Source of the DNA: an uncultured Balneolaceae bacterium
Lineage (GTDB): Bacteria; Bacteroidota; Rhodothermia; Balneolales; Balneolaceae
Length of the DNA: 7,632 nucleotides
Direction of reading: 5' to 3'
Assembly (NCBI GenBank): GCA_937982515.1
Contig: CALJMB010000378.1
Span: 1 to 7,632, forward strand
In this document: piece after piece, positions 1 through 7,088 of the stretch
Numbering within the stretch: the first letter of the stretch is position 1
How the letters are laid out: each line of letters starts with the position of its first letter
Made by a program: the position numbers and the translations under genes
The notes under the pieces: model-generated
The model's input: only the letters and a program-made list of their open reading frames with translations
Databases searched by the model: none
Told to the model about the DNA's origin: nothing

Positions 1-194
1 AGGCTGTATTGCCCTTCGGCATTGGTACTCGTGCCCTGGCTGGTACCTTCCACACTGATATTAACGCCGGGAAGCGTTTCTCCGGTCTCGGCATCGGTAA
101 CCGTTCCTGTGACAGTCTGCTGGGCCAGTCCGGCCGCAGCCATACCGAAAAACAGGATACTCAGGAAGGTACTGAATAGTAATCGTGCTAACAT
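1..194 (-). CDS. SusC/RagA-like TonB-dependent outer-membrane transporter, N-terminal fragment
   Basis: Only the first 64 codons are in the window; the gene runs off the low-coordinate edge. I translated it by hand from the ATG at 194. The product starts with a signal peptide (MLARLLFSTFLSILFFGMAA, probable cleavage near AGLA|QQ at residue 24) and goes straight into a carboxypeptidase-regulatory-like beta-sandwich: TVTGTVTDAETGETLPGVNI, then GTSQGTSTNAEGQYS. This closely matches the same domain in the complete SusC upstream (ISGVVTDAESGEPLPGVNVV). In this phylum that start is typical of SusC/RagA transporters, but the plug and barrel are not visible, so another outer-membrane protein with this domain is possible. 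Unlike the upstream SusC there is no room for an STN domain, so it should not signal to FecR directly. A good Shine-Dalgarno sequence precedes the ATG. It is probably the first gene of a second SusCD unit, because 440 bases separate it from the previous stop. Confidence 0.8.
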   Translation of the reverse strand, partial: MLARLLFSTFLSILFFGMAAAGLAQQTVTGTVTDAETGETLPGVNISVEGTSQGTSTNAEGQYS

Positions 195-199
195 TAGGA

Positions 200-206
200 T
201 CACCTC
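200..206 (-). promoter_or_regulatory. Ribosome binding site of the second SusC-like gene
   Basis: On the minus strand GAGGTGA lies 5 bases before the ATG at 192-194. It is a strong match to the 16S anti-Shine-Dalgarno complement, stronger than is usual in Bacteroidota, and it fixes this ATG as the start. Confidence 0.7.
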
Positions 207-322
207 TCTCTGTTTAATTATTAATTCTCTCAACTATGTAATTGTTTAAAATAAAAGCAGCATGAACGGCATATCAGGTGTTGGCAGGAATGCGTCGACC
301 TCTCTTGCTGTTGAATTATCTA

Positions 323-336
323 ATGTAAACTTACAT
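323..336. promoter_or_regulatory. Perfect 14-base palindrome, possible operator
   Basis: ATGTAA-AC-TTACAT has two perfect 6-base arms around a 2-base spacer. On the minus strand it reads ATGTAAGTTTACAT and contains TAAGTTTA, one base away from the Bacteroidota -7 element TAnnTTTG. It lies about 130 bases upstream of the second SusC-like start codon. The symmetry would suit a dimeric regulator, but nothing in the window names one, and a palindrome this size in AT-rich DNA can arise by chance. Confidence 0.3.
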
Positions 337-344
337 CTAAATAC

Positions 345-411
345 AAAAAAACTGGAGGTTTTACCAGTGCATTCATTATTGGTTACTGGTTATTTGTTAT
401 TAGGAACCTCC
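345..411 (-). terminator. Possible rho-independent terminator after the SusCD operon
   Basis: On the minus strand GGAGGTT (405-411) can pair perfectly with AACCTCC (354-360), followed two bases later by seven T (345-351). A second stem ACCAGT/ACTGGT lies inside the interval. The 44-base loop is long for an intrinsic terminator, and the site is about 225 bases past the SusD stop. It would separate the SusCD message from the next SusC-like gene. The T-run and pairing are seen; termination is inferred. Confidence 0.3.
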
Positions 412-448
412 CTCCCAATAACCAATAACAGATAACCAATAACTAATG
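374..448. repeat. Inverted pair of 7-base tandem repeats (ttattgg / ccaataa)
   Basis: The left arm (376-403) is four 7-base units: ttattgg, ttactgg, ttatttg, ttattag. The right arm (415-448) is ccaataa, ccaataa, cagataa, ccaataa and a partial ctaatg, the reverse complement of the same unit. The arms, about 30 and 34 bases, can fold into one long imperfect hairpin around an 11-base loop. A 61-codon reading frame across it is an artefact: its LVIGYLLLVIG stretch is just the repeat translated. Confidence 0.85.
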
Positions 449-634
449 TACAACACAAGCAGCCTGCCCCCCCCGGGTATCGCGGAAAGAGACAGGTCTG
501 CTCATGCCTGTTGGATTCGTAAGTTCCCGGCAGACGTCCGGGGATATTGAAACGTATAGATACCCATAAACCCATCTACAGAGATATAGATGTAGTCCAC
601 CTCCGGGAGGCCTGCATCTTTACCTGATCATCCA

Positions 635-2008
635 TCAGTCCACGTCCCACCAAACTTTGCCATACATCGTATTCTCGCCTCCGAATTGACGATCGACCGC
701 CTCCTGATAGTTATCAGTGTTGTTAGCGGCTTCATCTTCGCTGTAGCGTTGCCTGGTCGGGACAGGATTTCCTTTGATCGGAACTACAAACGCGGGGAAG
801 CCGGTTCGCCGCCACTCCGCCCACGCTTCATAGCCATGTAAAAACAGGTGGATGTAACGCTGGGTTGCAATTTGTTCTATGGTGCCGTCATAGGCGACAT
901 CCGGCTGATTCAGATAATCCTCAACCGTATCATCACTTCCGGTCCATTGTAAAATGGAGGCTTCTACAGCTTTATTATAATTATCTCCGGCATCTTCGGT
1001 AATCCAGCCTAACTCAACCGCTTCGGCTTTGGCAAAGAGCGCCTGTGCATAGGTAACCAGAGGTACCGGCGAATCTTGCTGATGCTGCTGTTCTCCCAGA
1101 AGAGAAAACAACTCAGCATTTTCCGGGGCCGGATCATAGCCAAGCGGCTGGCCGATGTAATCACCGCTTTGGCGCGCAGGGTCTGCATATACCGGTAAAC
1201 GCGGATCATCTAACGGCGCAAGCAAATCCACAAAGCTTTCCGTCAATGCCCACCACTCCCGGCTTGCCCGGTCTATCTGGTTATACCAGTAGTTTTCATT
1301 GTTTTGATCAGCTAAGGGGTGGTAGGTAAAATTGTCATCGTTCGATAACATAATTCCATTTTCCAGGGCTTTATTGAACTCCGTTCTACCCTTCTCAGGG
1401 TTTACTTCTGACAGGCGAAGCGCCATCAGCAGATGTATGGTATTTGCCGTTCGTTTCCATTTGGTCATATCTCCGCCAAACACCTGATCGTTGCTCAACG
1501 ACAACGATTCATTAATCTGTTCATCAGCTTCATCCAGTAGTTTAAATAAACTGTTATAGATATCCTCCTGCCTGTCGTATGCAGGTACCAGGTTTTTCTC
1601 CCCTTGTAACGCTTCAGAGTAGGGGACATCTCCCCAGCGATCTGTGACGTGCCAAAAGAAATAGGCCTTTAGTATTTTGGCAACGGCAAGCTCGTTATCT
1701 ACTGAAGAGTTGTTCAAGACGATTTGTGTGTTGATGAGAGGGTTTTGATAGTAGTAATAAAAACTCCAGCTCTCATCGGGGTATCGCGACTGAACCGCAT
1801 ATTGTGTTTCTGCCAGATATTGCCCGTAAAAATTGGCATCGGGATTGGAGCTAAGCCCCGGCAGGTAACGCATGGCATTCGCCAAAAGCTGAGGTGCCGA
1901 GGCCGTATTAGGCTGATTCGGATCCAGGTTCATGTCATCATCAATCGTAAACAACTCACAACTGGAAAGAAAAAACAGAACTGATAAAATAATAGTTAAT
2001 TTCTTCAT
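635..2008 (-). CDS. SusD/RagB-family nutrient-binding outer-membrane lipoprotein
   Basis: A 457-residue surface lipoprotein that caps the SusC channel and helps capture substrate. A type II signal peptide ends in the lipobox LSSC with the lipidated cysteine at residue 17; acidic residues soon after (IDDD, 22-25) would fit surface export. The mature start NLDPNQPNTASAPQLL is typical of SusD/RagB proteins of the SusD-like_2 (PF12771) type. Other family landmarks are YFFWHVTDRWGDVPYSEAL (116-134), a helical segment at 334-355 and LHGYEAWAEWRRTGFP (390-405). The usual C-terminal ending KVWWDV is present, so the protein looks full length. It starts 11 bases after the SusC stop, the standard susCD arrangement, and must share its message. 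No strong Shine-Dalgarno sequence is present, only a weak AGG close to the ATG, so translation may be coupled to SusC. Substrate unknown; the family does not imply starch. Confidence 0.95.
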   Translation of the reverse strand: MKKLTIILSVLFFLSSCELFTIDDDMNLDPNQPNTASAPQLLANAMRYLPGLSSNPDANFYGQYLAETQYAVQSRYPDESWSFYYYYQNPLINTQIVLNNSSVDNELAVAKILKAYFFWHVTDRWGDVPYSEALQGEKNLVPAYDRQEDIYNSLFKLLDEADEQINESLSLSNDQVFGGDMTKWKRTANTIHLLMALRLSEVNPEKGRTEFNKALENGIMLSNDDNFTYHPLADQNNENYWYNQIDRASREWWALTESFVDLLAPLDDPRLPVYADPARQSGDYIGQPLGYDPAPENAELFSLLGEQQHQQDSPVPLVTYAQALFAKAEAVELGWITEDAGDNYNKAVEASILQWTGSDDTVEDYLNQPDVAYDGTIEQIATQRYIHLFLHGYEAWAEWRRTGFPAFVVPIKGNPVPTRQRYSEDEAANNTDNYQEAVDRQFGGENTMYGKVWWDVD

Positions 2009-2019
2009 GGCCTGTTGGT

Positions 2020-5000
2020 TTAAAAAGTGATATTTAAGTCTATACCGAATGAGCGAACGGAATTAAGCTGTCCCGACTCATACCAGCTGATGGATTGGCT
2101 GCCGGTAGACAGCTCTGACGGGTCCAGTCCTTTCGGGGCATCCTGCCAAATCATAACGGGGTTTCGGGCAATTAAAGAGACGGTCATATTTTGGAATGGC
2201 AGGTGCTGTAGCACTTCATTGCCAAAGCTGTAGCCAAGACGAACCTCCCGTAACTTGATGTAGGTGGCATCATATATGTAAGGCTCAGCTATCTGCTGCC
2301 CTAAACGCCCGTAATAATCTTTGGCATTGACGTAGGCCGTAACCTCATTTCCGGTTGAGGCAGAGATCCCCGACACTTTTACCCCGCCTGAACCGGCCCC
2401 GGCATTCCCGGTAGAGACTGTTGCAACCTCGTTGCCATCTTTATCTAAGATGGGGTCGCGGACGTTATTACCTAAATCATTCAGGGCAGCTGTTTTTGCC
2501 GACTGTCCGGTTCGGTCTGCAAGCGATTGAGTCCGGCTGAAAAACTGACCGCCGATCTGGAAATCGATCATTGCGGCCAGCTCAAAGTTTTTATAGTTAA
2601 AGTAATTCTGGAACCCACCGTTAAAATCAGGTAACACGGTCCCAAAGTTGTGTGTGGCATCGGTGTAAAGCGGCAAATTATTGTCATCCAGCATGATTTT
2701 CCCTGTATCTTCATCCCGCTCATACGCCTGCCCTTCTATGGTACCGAACGCCATGCCTTCGTAGGACCGCAGATACGTAGTTACGCTAGAATACGTTGTA
2801 GAGCCATACAGATATTGGTCAATATTCGGATGCAGTTCAATAACCTCTCCTTTGTTTCTGCTGATATTGAATGAGGTATTCCAGGAAAAATTCCGGGATT
2901 GAACAGGCACACCATTTAAGCTTAATTCAACCCCTCTGTTTTCTATTAAGCCTGCATTAATAGTAGTAGAAGCATAGCCGCTTGCACCTGAAACATTCAG
3001 ATCTATAATCTGATTCTCATTTTTCTGCACATAGTAGGTAAAACTTAAGCCAAAACGGCTGAGGAAATTAAGATCTATTCCCGCTTCGTAGGAGTGAGAA
3101 AATGAGGGCTTTACATCAGGGTTATTCAGGTTTGAAGGAACCCGCAATGTGGTGATACTGCCATATTCGGTACCTACCAAATAGGTTGGCGTAGTTTGAT
3201 AGGGGCTTAAATCGGAACCGGCCTGTGCATAGCTTAATCGTAATTTCCCTAAATGAAGTGCATCCAAATTGAGCAGTTCACTAAACACTAAACTACCCGA
3301 AACAGAAGGATACCAGTAGGAATTATTATCAGCCGGCAAGGCAGACGAATTATCGTTTCTGAGAGAAATATCAATAAAATAGGTGTCCCTATAACCGAGT
3401 GATACCAACCCATACGCGCTCAGCACGCGTTTATTAAGCAAGTAGGAAGAGGTATTGGGCCTGTCTATTGAAGCCTCTATATTGTAAAAGCCCGGAGCGG
3501 AAAGCCCGCCGACGGTACTTTGTGTTACATACGTGTAATGCCTGTCATACACATTGGCGCCCATATTGGCGTCTATTGAAAACGCATTCCATTGCTGTTT
3601 GTACTGTGCCAGCAACTCATAGTTCATCTCCATATTTTGAAATTTCCCGGTGTAGTATCCGGGTGTTGACTTTCCGCCAAACGCCGTTCTGTTTTCCAGG
3701 TTTTGAGTGTAGGTGTCTGAGCGGATAAAGCCCTTCAGCTCAAGTTCCGGCATTATCTTGTAGGTAACCCCAATGTCTCCGAACACCCGTGTGCGGCTAT
3801 CTCCATTCAGATTCTCATACGCATCAAAATAGGGATTATTAAAATAGACGGGAGATCGGTTGGCGATCTCGCCTGTTGCTGCATTAGGATTACGAAGATT
3901 CCAGTGCATGAAGGTTCCGTCATCATACCTGTAATTTTTCATCCGCTCTATATCAAGGCTTCTCTGGAACCACTGATAAAAGTATCGGGTACCCGCCTCT
4001 GCTCCCTGCGTAGGCCTGCGGGCCCTGTTAAATGCAAAATTTACATTAGCGGAAACATTCCATCTGTCCGAAATATCAGCTCCGGCACTCAAACCCAGGT
4101 TGTTTCTTTTTAAATAGGTATTAGGCTCAATTCCTTCGATGTCGGTATTATTAAAGCTCAGCCTGATGTTGGAACGGTCGCTGCCGCCGGAGATGGTTAC
4201 ACCCTGGCTAAAGTTCGTTCCCGTTTCAAAGAAGTCTTTTACATTATCCGGATGTGGAGAAAAGGGGGTCAGTTTTCCATAGTCAGGATCCTGCGGATAA
4301 AAACTGTAGTAGTGGCGAACCGGCGTTCCATCCATTTTGGGTCCCCAGCTTTCATCCGCGAGTGTTGTTACGTAAGGGTCTCCGTTGGCAAGGGTATTCC
4401 AGGTTTGATTGCTACCGGCCCCGTATTTGTTTTGTAAGGGCATCAAATTGCCTATTCTTTCTACCATAAAACTGGAGTTTAATTCTACGGTAAAGCTTTC
4501 GGCCCCCTTCTGCCCTTTTTTAGTGGTGATCATAATAACACCATACTGCCCACGGATGCCGTACAAAGCGGAAGCGGCGGGCCCCTTCAAAACGTTTATC
4601 GACTCAATGTCTTCAGGGTTGATATCCTGTGCCAGGTTACCAAAATCACGCCCGGTACTGCTGGAGAAGTTAGCGTTAGAGATGGGAGTACCATCCACAA
4701 CCATTAACGGTGCGGAGGCACCGCTAAGAGAATTGACGCCGCGGATCTGTATCTTTTGTGTTCCCCCCATGCTCGCCCCGGAAGCGCCGATTACCTGCAC
4801 TCCGGCAATTTTACCGGCCAGAGAGCCGATAACATTTTGCTCTCTGGTTAACGTAAGCTCATCCCCGTCCACCTTTTGAACAGAATATCCTATAGATCGC
4901 TCGTCGCGGGTAATTCCCAGAGCGGTTACTACAATGTCCTCAAAAGCCTGTACATTAGCGGTCAGCTGTATATTGATAGTAGTCCGGTTGTTAATGGCTA

Positions 5001-5646
5001 CAGTCTGGCTTTCATACCCGATGAAAGAGAAGGCCAGCGAATCGGCATCATCCGGGGCGGTCAGCGCATAGCGGCCTGTTCCGTCTGTAGAGGTACCGAT
5101 ATTGGTGCCGGGCACTACTACGTTGACTCCGGGAAGAGGCTCTCCCGATTCGGCATCGGTGACCACTCCCGAGATAGCCTGTTCAACCTTCGCGGCCGAC
5201 AGCCGCCGCGATCCGATCGCTTCTCTGAGCACAATCTCTCTTGTCCTCGAAATGGTTGCTTCAAAACCGGTACCCTCAAGTACGCGCTCTAATGCGGCAG
5301 CAACGGTTACATTACTGAGCCGGATGCTAACCGGTTTTTCCAGGGCAAGCAGCTCGGCGTTATAAGCCAGGCCCAGATTGGCTTTCTGAACAATGTGCTC
5401 CAGCACTTCTCTGACTGGCGCCGCCTCCGCTTCTACAGAGATAATGCTCCTCAATTCTGATATATTTTCTGAATAGAGGCTTACAGAATAGAAGGAATCT
5501 CCAGTTACCCCCTGTGGATTGGCGGTACTGGTCAGATACTGAGCTCTGGCTTCAGATAAGATGCCCTGGCTGATCAGCCCTGCCAGTATCAGCAGAAACA
5601 GATATCGCGTTACTTTAGCAAACCGTTTTTCTCTTGTCTTCTTCAT
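2020..5646 (-). CDS. SusC/RagA-family TonB-dependent transporter with N-terminal STN signalling domain
   Basis: A 1208-residue outer-membrane active transporter driven by TonB. Domains in order: signal peptide with a hydrophobic core at 15-30 and cleavage near ARA|Q (35/36); an STN domain at about 65-142 (VREVLEHIVQKANLGLAYNA and VAAALERVLEGTGFEATISR are typical); a carboxypeptidase-regulatory-like domain at about 156-232 (ISGVVTDAESGEPLPGVNVV); a possible TonB-box-like stretch DIVVTALG (237-244); the plug from about 246 to 378, holding the SusC/RagA signature around IRGVNSLSGASAPLMVVDG (301-319) and INVLKGPAASALYG (350-363); then a 22-strand-type barrel to the end. The terminal phenylalanine (GIDLNITF) is the usual outer-membrane barrel ending. 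Length is at the upper end of the family because of the STN extension. The STN domain is the part that contacts FecR in FecA-like transducers, and a FecR gene lies directly upstream, so it should both import substrate and report on it. Start supported by GGAG five bases before the ATG. No frameshift or missing segment seen. Confidence 0.96.
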   Translation of the reverse strand: MKKTREKRFAKVTRYLFLLILAGLISQGILSEARAQYLTSTANPQGVTGDSFYSVSLYSENISELRSIISVEAEAAPVREVLEHIVQKANLGLAYNAELLALEKPVSIRLSNVTVAAALERVLEGTGFEATISRTREIVLREAIGSRRLSAAKVEQAISGVVTDAESGEPLPGVNVVVPGTNIGTSTDGTGRYALTAPDDADSLAFSFIGYESQTVAINNRTTINIQLTANVQAFEDIVVTALGITRDERSIGYSVQKVDGDELTLTREQNVIGSLAGKIAGVQVIGASGASMGGTQKIQIRGVNSLSGASAPLMVVDGTPISNANFSSSTGRDFGNLAQDINPEDIESINVLKGPAASALYGIRGQYGVIMITTKKGQKGAESFTVELNSSFMVERIGNLMPLQNKYGAGSNQTWNTLANGDPYVTTLADESWGPKMDGTPVRHYYSFYPQDPDYGKLTPFSPHPDNVKDFFETGTNFSQGVTISGGSDRSNIRLSFNNTDIEGIEPNTYLKRNNLGLSAGADISDRWNVSANVNFAFNRARRPTQGAEAGTRYFYQWFQRSLDIERMKNYRYDDGTFMHWNLRNPNAATGEIANRSPVYFNNPYFDAYENLNGDSRTRVFGDIGVTYKIMPELELKGFIRSDTYTQNLENRTAFGGKSTPGYYTGKFQNMEMNYELLAQYKQQWNAFSIDANMGANVYDRHYTYVTQSTVGGLSAPGFYNIEASIDRPNTSSYLLNKRVLSAYGLVSLGYRDTYFIDISLRNDNSSALPADNNSYWYPSVSGSLVFSELLNLDALHLGKLRLSYAQAGSDLSPYQTTPTYLVGTEYGSITTLRVPSNLNNPDVKPSFSHSYEAGIDLNFLSRFGLSFTYYVQKNENQIIDLNVSGASGYASTTINAGLIENRGVELSLNGVPVQSRNFSWNTSFNISRNKGEVIELHPNIDQYLYGSTTYSSVTTYLRSYEGMAFGTIEGQAYERDEDTGKIMLDDNNLPLYTDATHNFGTVLPDFNGGFQNYFNYKNFELAAMIDFQIGGQFFSRTQSLADRTGQSAKTAALNDLGNNVRDPILDKDGNEVATVSTGNAGAGSGGVKVSGISASTGNEVTAYVNAKDYYGRLGQQIAEPYIYDATYIKLREVRLGYSFGNEVLQHLPFQNMTVSLIARNPVMIWQDAPKGLDPSELSTGSQSISWYESGQLNSVRSFGIDLNITF

Positions 5647-5651
5647 GATAT

Positions 5652-5661
5652 CTCCATCTCC
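5652..5661 (-). promoter_or_regulatory. Ribosome binding site of the full-length SusC gene
   Basis: On the minus strand GGAGATGGAG precedes the ATG at 5644-5646; the nearer GGAG (5652-5655) is spaced 5 bases. An overlapping ATG inside this stretch is out of frame, so the MKKTREKR start is preferred, and the signal peptide that follows supports it. Confidence 0.65.
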
Positions 5662-5688
5662 GTTCGTGTAACTTGTTGTTTACGCGCC

Positions 5689-5854
5689 GAGTGGCCAAAG
5701 AGGCAGAAATCCAGAGCTCCTACGTTTTGGAAACTTAGGAAGCCTCTGTCCCCGCCGTTGGCGCCCGCAGGAACCCGAAAACCACTGGCACTCTGCAAGG
5801 TCGGTTAATGTCACCTTCAAGCGCGGATGGCCGGATACCTTTTCCCAGCCACTC
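5689..5854 (-). other. Structured 5' leader or intergenic element ahead of SusC
   Basis: Most of the 293-base gap between FecR and SusC is GC-rich and full of pairing potential. A stem-loop at 5717-5742 has paired arms around a core GTTT-CCA-AAAC (minus strand). It is enclosed by a perfect 6-base stem AGAGGC/GCCTCT (5699-5704 with 5742-5747). Beside it is a perfect CGCC-AAC-GGCG hairpin (5753-5763). A 7-base inverted repeat GAGTGGC/GCCACTC (5848-5854 with 5689-5695) brackets the set. No T-run follows, so it is not a standard terminator. It could be an mRNA leader affecting SusC expression, or a dispersed intergenic repeat copy. An AT-rich block just upstream (about 5855-5890, with TATAAA on the minus strand at 5862-5867) is the best place for a SusC promoter, but I could not assign a -35/-10 pair with proper spacing. 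Confidence 0.4.
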
Positions 5855-5895
5855 ATTGCGTTTTATATGTAAAAGGATGTTGAATATTCATCGCC

Positions 5896-5928
5896 AACCC
5901 TTCCAGGGTTTTGAACCCCAGGAGGGTT
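5896..5928. repeat. Tandem mini-palindromes forming one larger hairpin after FecR
   Basis: Two 15-base units, AACCCTTCCAGGGTT (5896-5910) and AACCCCAGGAGGGTT (5914-5928), are separated by TTG. Each is itself a 6-base stem with a 3-base loop, the second with one imperfect pair, and the two units are imperfect inverted copies of each other. The element starts 11 bases after the FecR stop codon. It resembles repetitive extragenic palindromes. A T-run lies on the stop-codon side (5931-5935), upstream of the hairpin in the direction of transcription, which argues against a simple terminator. Confidence 0.6.
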
Positions 5929-5939
5929 AGAAAAACTAC

Positions 5940-6998
5940 CTAGTAAAACACCACCTCATGCTCTTCCAGCCGGTAGCTTATGTTCAGAGACATCGCTATA
6001 ACATCCAGTACGTTGCTAACAGACCGGCTTTTCAGGTCAGCCGTCAATAGCATGTGCTTTATCTCCGGATCTTTGAAACCGACTTTTATATCATACCGGC
6101 GCTCCAGTTCAAGAGCCACCTTATCCATTGGTTTTTCTTTAAACTTCAAATAACCCGCTGTCCAGCCCAGGTACAGCTCCAGATCTTTTATCTTGTGTGC
6201 CCTCAGTTGTCCGCTCTGCAAATCATATTGCCCCAGCTCACTTTGGGTAAGGGTAATTTTGTCAGGCGTATCTTTGCCGGCCTCTTCAAACGAAACCCGC
6301 CCTTCTTTCACTACTACCTGTATCTGTTCATCCTCGGGGTAGGAGCGAACCGAAAATGAAGTGCCGAGCACCCTGATAAGCGTTTCGCCCGAATGAATCA
6401 AAAAGGGAGCCTCCGCTTTTTCCGCCACATCGAAGTACGCTTCTCCCTGCAAAAACACTTCCCGCTTGTCGGGTTGAAAGGTATTCGGGAGTTTCAGCCT
6501 GCTTCCGGCATTTACCAGCACCCGTGTGCCGTCAGAGAGAGTCAGATTAACCCTCTGTCCGTTGTCTGTGCTTATCTCCCGCAACACCACCTCTTCATGT
6601 ACGGGTTCTGTTTCATGCGTGATCTGGTAGACCAGTAATCCGGATAAAATCATCAAGGCTAACATTGCGGCTATCCTCAAAAACGGTTTATAAGCATAAG
6701 AAGAAGCTCTTCCGGCATGAAAACCAACGGTACTCTTTCTCCCTTCAGCAGCCTTCATTGCTTTGTCATGCATTATCTGTTCTTTTACGATCTCCCAGTC
6801 TTTTTCAACGTCAACCCATTTTTCCATAGCAGACTCTCTGTTTACGGACCCGCTCCAGATACGCCTGTATTCCGCAATCCTGCGCTTGTTTTCCGGATCT
6901 TCAGCCGTCCAGCGTTCTATATATGCTCGCTCTTCACCGGTGCATTCGCCCGCCAGGTATCGCGCTAATATGTGATAATGTATCTTTTCAGAAGCCAT
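5940..6998 (-). CDS. FecR-family anti-sigma/sigma regulator
   Basis: A 352-residue inner-membrane protein that should hold or activate the ECF sigma factor coded just upstream and receive the signal from the SusC STN domain. The N-terminal cytoplasmic part (1-104) has the usual FecR-type sigma-binding start, YLAGECTGEERAYIERW (14-30) and a later WVDVEKDWEIVKEQI (61-75). One membrane helix spans about 106-126 (FLRIAAMLALMILSGLLVYQ). The periplasmic FecR domain covers about 142-240: DNGQRVNLTLSDGTRVLVNA, GEAYFDVAE, and RVLGTSFSVRSY. The C-terminal DUF4974-type domain is at about 283-351 (LKFKEKPMDKVALELERRYD). Length is normal for Bacteroidota FecR proteins. The ATG at 6996-6998 is the only plausible start nearby; AGGA lies 14 bases upstream (7013-7016), farther than ideal. 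FecR is a family name and does not imply iron. The gene is 308 bases from the sigma gene and 293 from SusC, so promoters of its own or for SusC are possible. Confidence 0.94.
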   Translation of the reverse strand: MASEKIHYHILARYLAGECTGEERAYIERWTAEDPENKRRIAEYRRIWSGSVNRESAMEKWVDVEKDWEIVKEQIMHDKAMKAAEGRKSTVGFHAGRASSYAYKPFLRIAAMLALMILSGLLVYQITHETEPVHEEVVLREISTDNGQRVNLTLSDGTRVLVNAGSRLKLPNTFQPDKREVFLQGEAYFDVAEKAEAPFLIHSGETLIRVLGTSFSVRSYPEDEQIQVVVKEGRVSFEEAGKDTPDKITLTQSELGQYDLQSGQLRAHKIKDLELYLGWTAGYLKFKEKPMDKVALELERRYDIKVGFKDPEIKHMLLTADLKSRSVSNVLDVIAMSLNISYRLEEHEVVFY

Positions 6999-7035
6999 TC
7001 GTACCGTTTTGATCCTTTCGTTTGTTAATAAGACA

Positions 7036-7047
7036 GGCGCCGGCGCC
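7036..7047. repeat. Perfect 12-base GC palindrome upstream of FecR
   Basis: GGCGCCGGCGCC is a tandem pair of the self-complementary GGCGCC, about 38 bases before the FecR start codon. It lies in the 5' leader of any transcript starting in the AT-rich stretch at 7059-7090. It could form a hairpin or cruciform; function not evident. Confidence 0.5.
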
Positions 7048-7088
7048 CCTACCCCCGGTAAAAAATTTATCTTTTTGTTTATAGTTAT

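Larger units (their letters stand above)
195..634. other. 440-base intergenic region between SusD and the next SusC-like gene
   Basis: No credible gene lies here. Reading on the minus strand from the SusD stop: a small GC-rich hairpin CCTCC-G-GGAGG (600-610); a stem with arms at 573-578 and 587-592 (catcta/tagatg); a GC stem CCCGG-ACGTCTG-CCGGG (526-542); a short stem acagg/cctgt (492-511); a run of eight C on the plus strand (467-474); the inverted 7-base repeat (374-448); a seven-T run on the minus strand (345-351); a 14-base palindrome (323-336); and an AT-rich stretch (about 211-262) before the ribosome binding site of the next gene. The promoter of the second SusC-like gene should be here, but I could not fit a clean TTTG/TAnnTTTG pair of the Bacteroidota type. 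Confidence 0.6.

Noticed and set aside
390..575. Minus-strand reading frame of 61 codons between SusD and the next gene
   Set aside because: Its LVIGYLLLVIG part comes from the inverted 7-base repeat; the rest has no recognisable domain and crosses a homopolymer.
502..627. Minus-strand open stretch just after SusD that reads protein-like (EVDYIYISVDGFMGIYTFQY)
   Set aside because: It has no ATG until residue 21, starts right after an in-frame stop, and the only early GTG overlaps its own Shine-Dalgarno-like bases. SusD already has its normal family ending, so this is not a lost extension. It could be a remnant, but nothing supports that.
4409..4879. Plus-strand reading frame of 156 codons inside SusC
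   Set aside because: It is antisense to the conserved plug domain of SusC and has no domain or start signal of its own; the other plus-strand frames within 635-6998 are shadows in the same way.
2020..6998. Iron-citrate or starch uptake function taken from the names FecR and SusC/SusD
   Set aside because: These are family names. No siderophore, haem, amylase or other substrate-specific gene is in the window, and the sequences seen do not specify a ligand.
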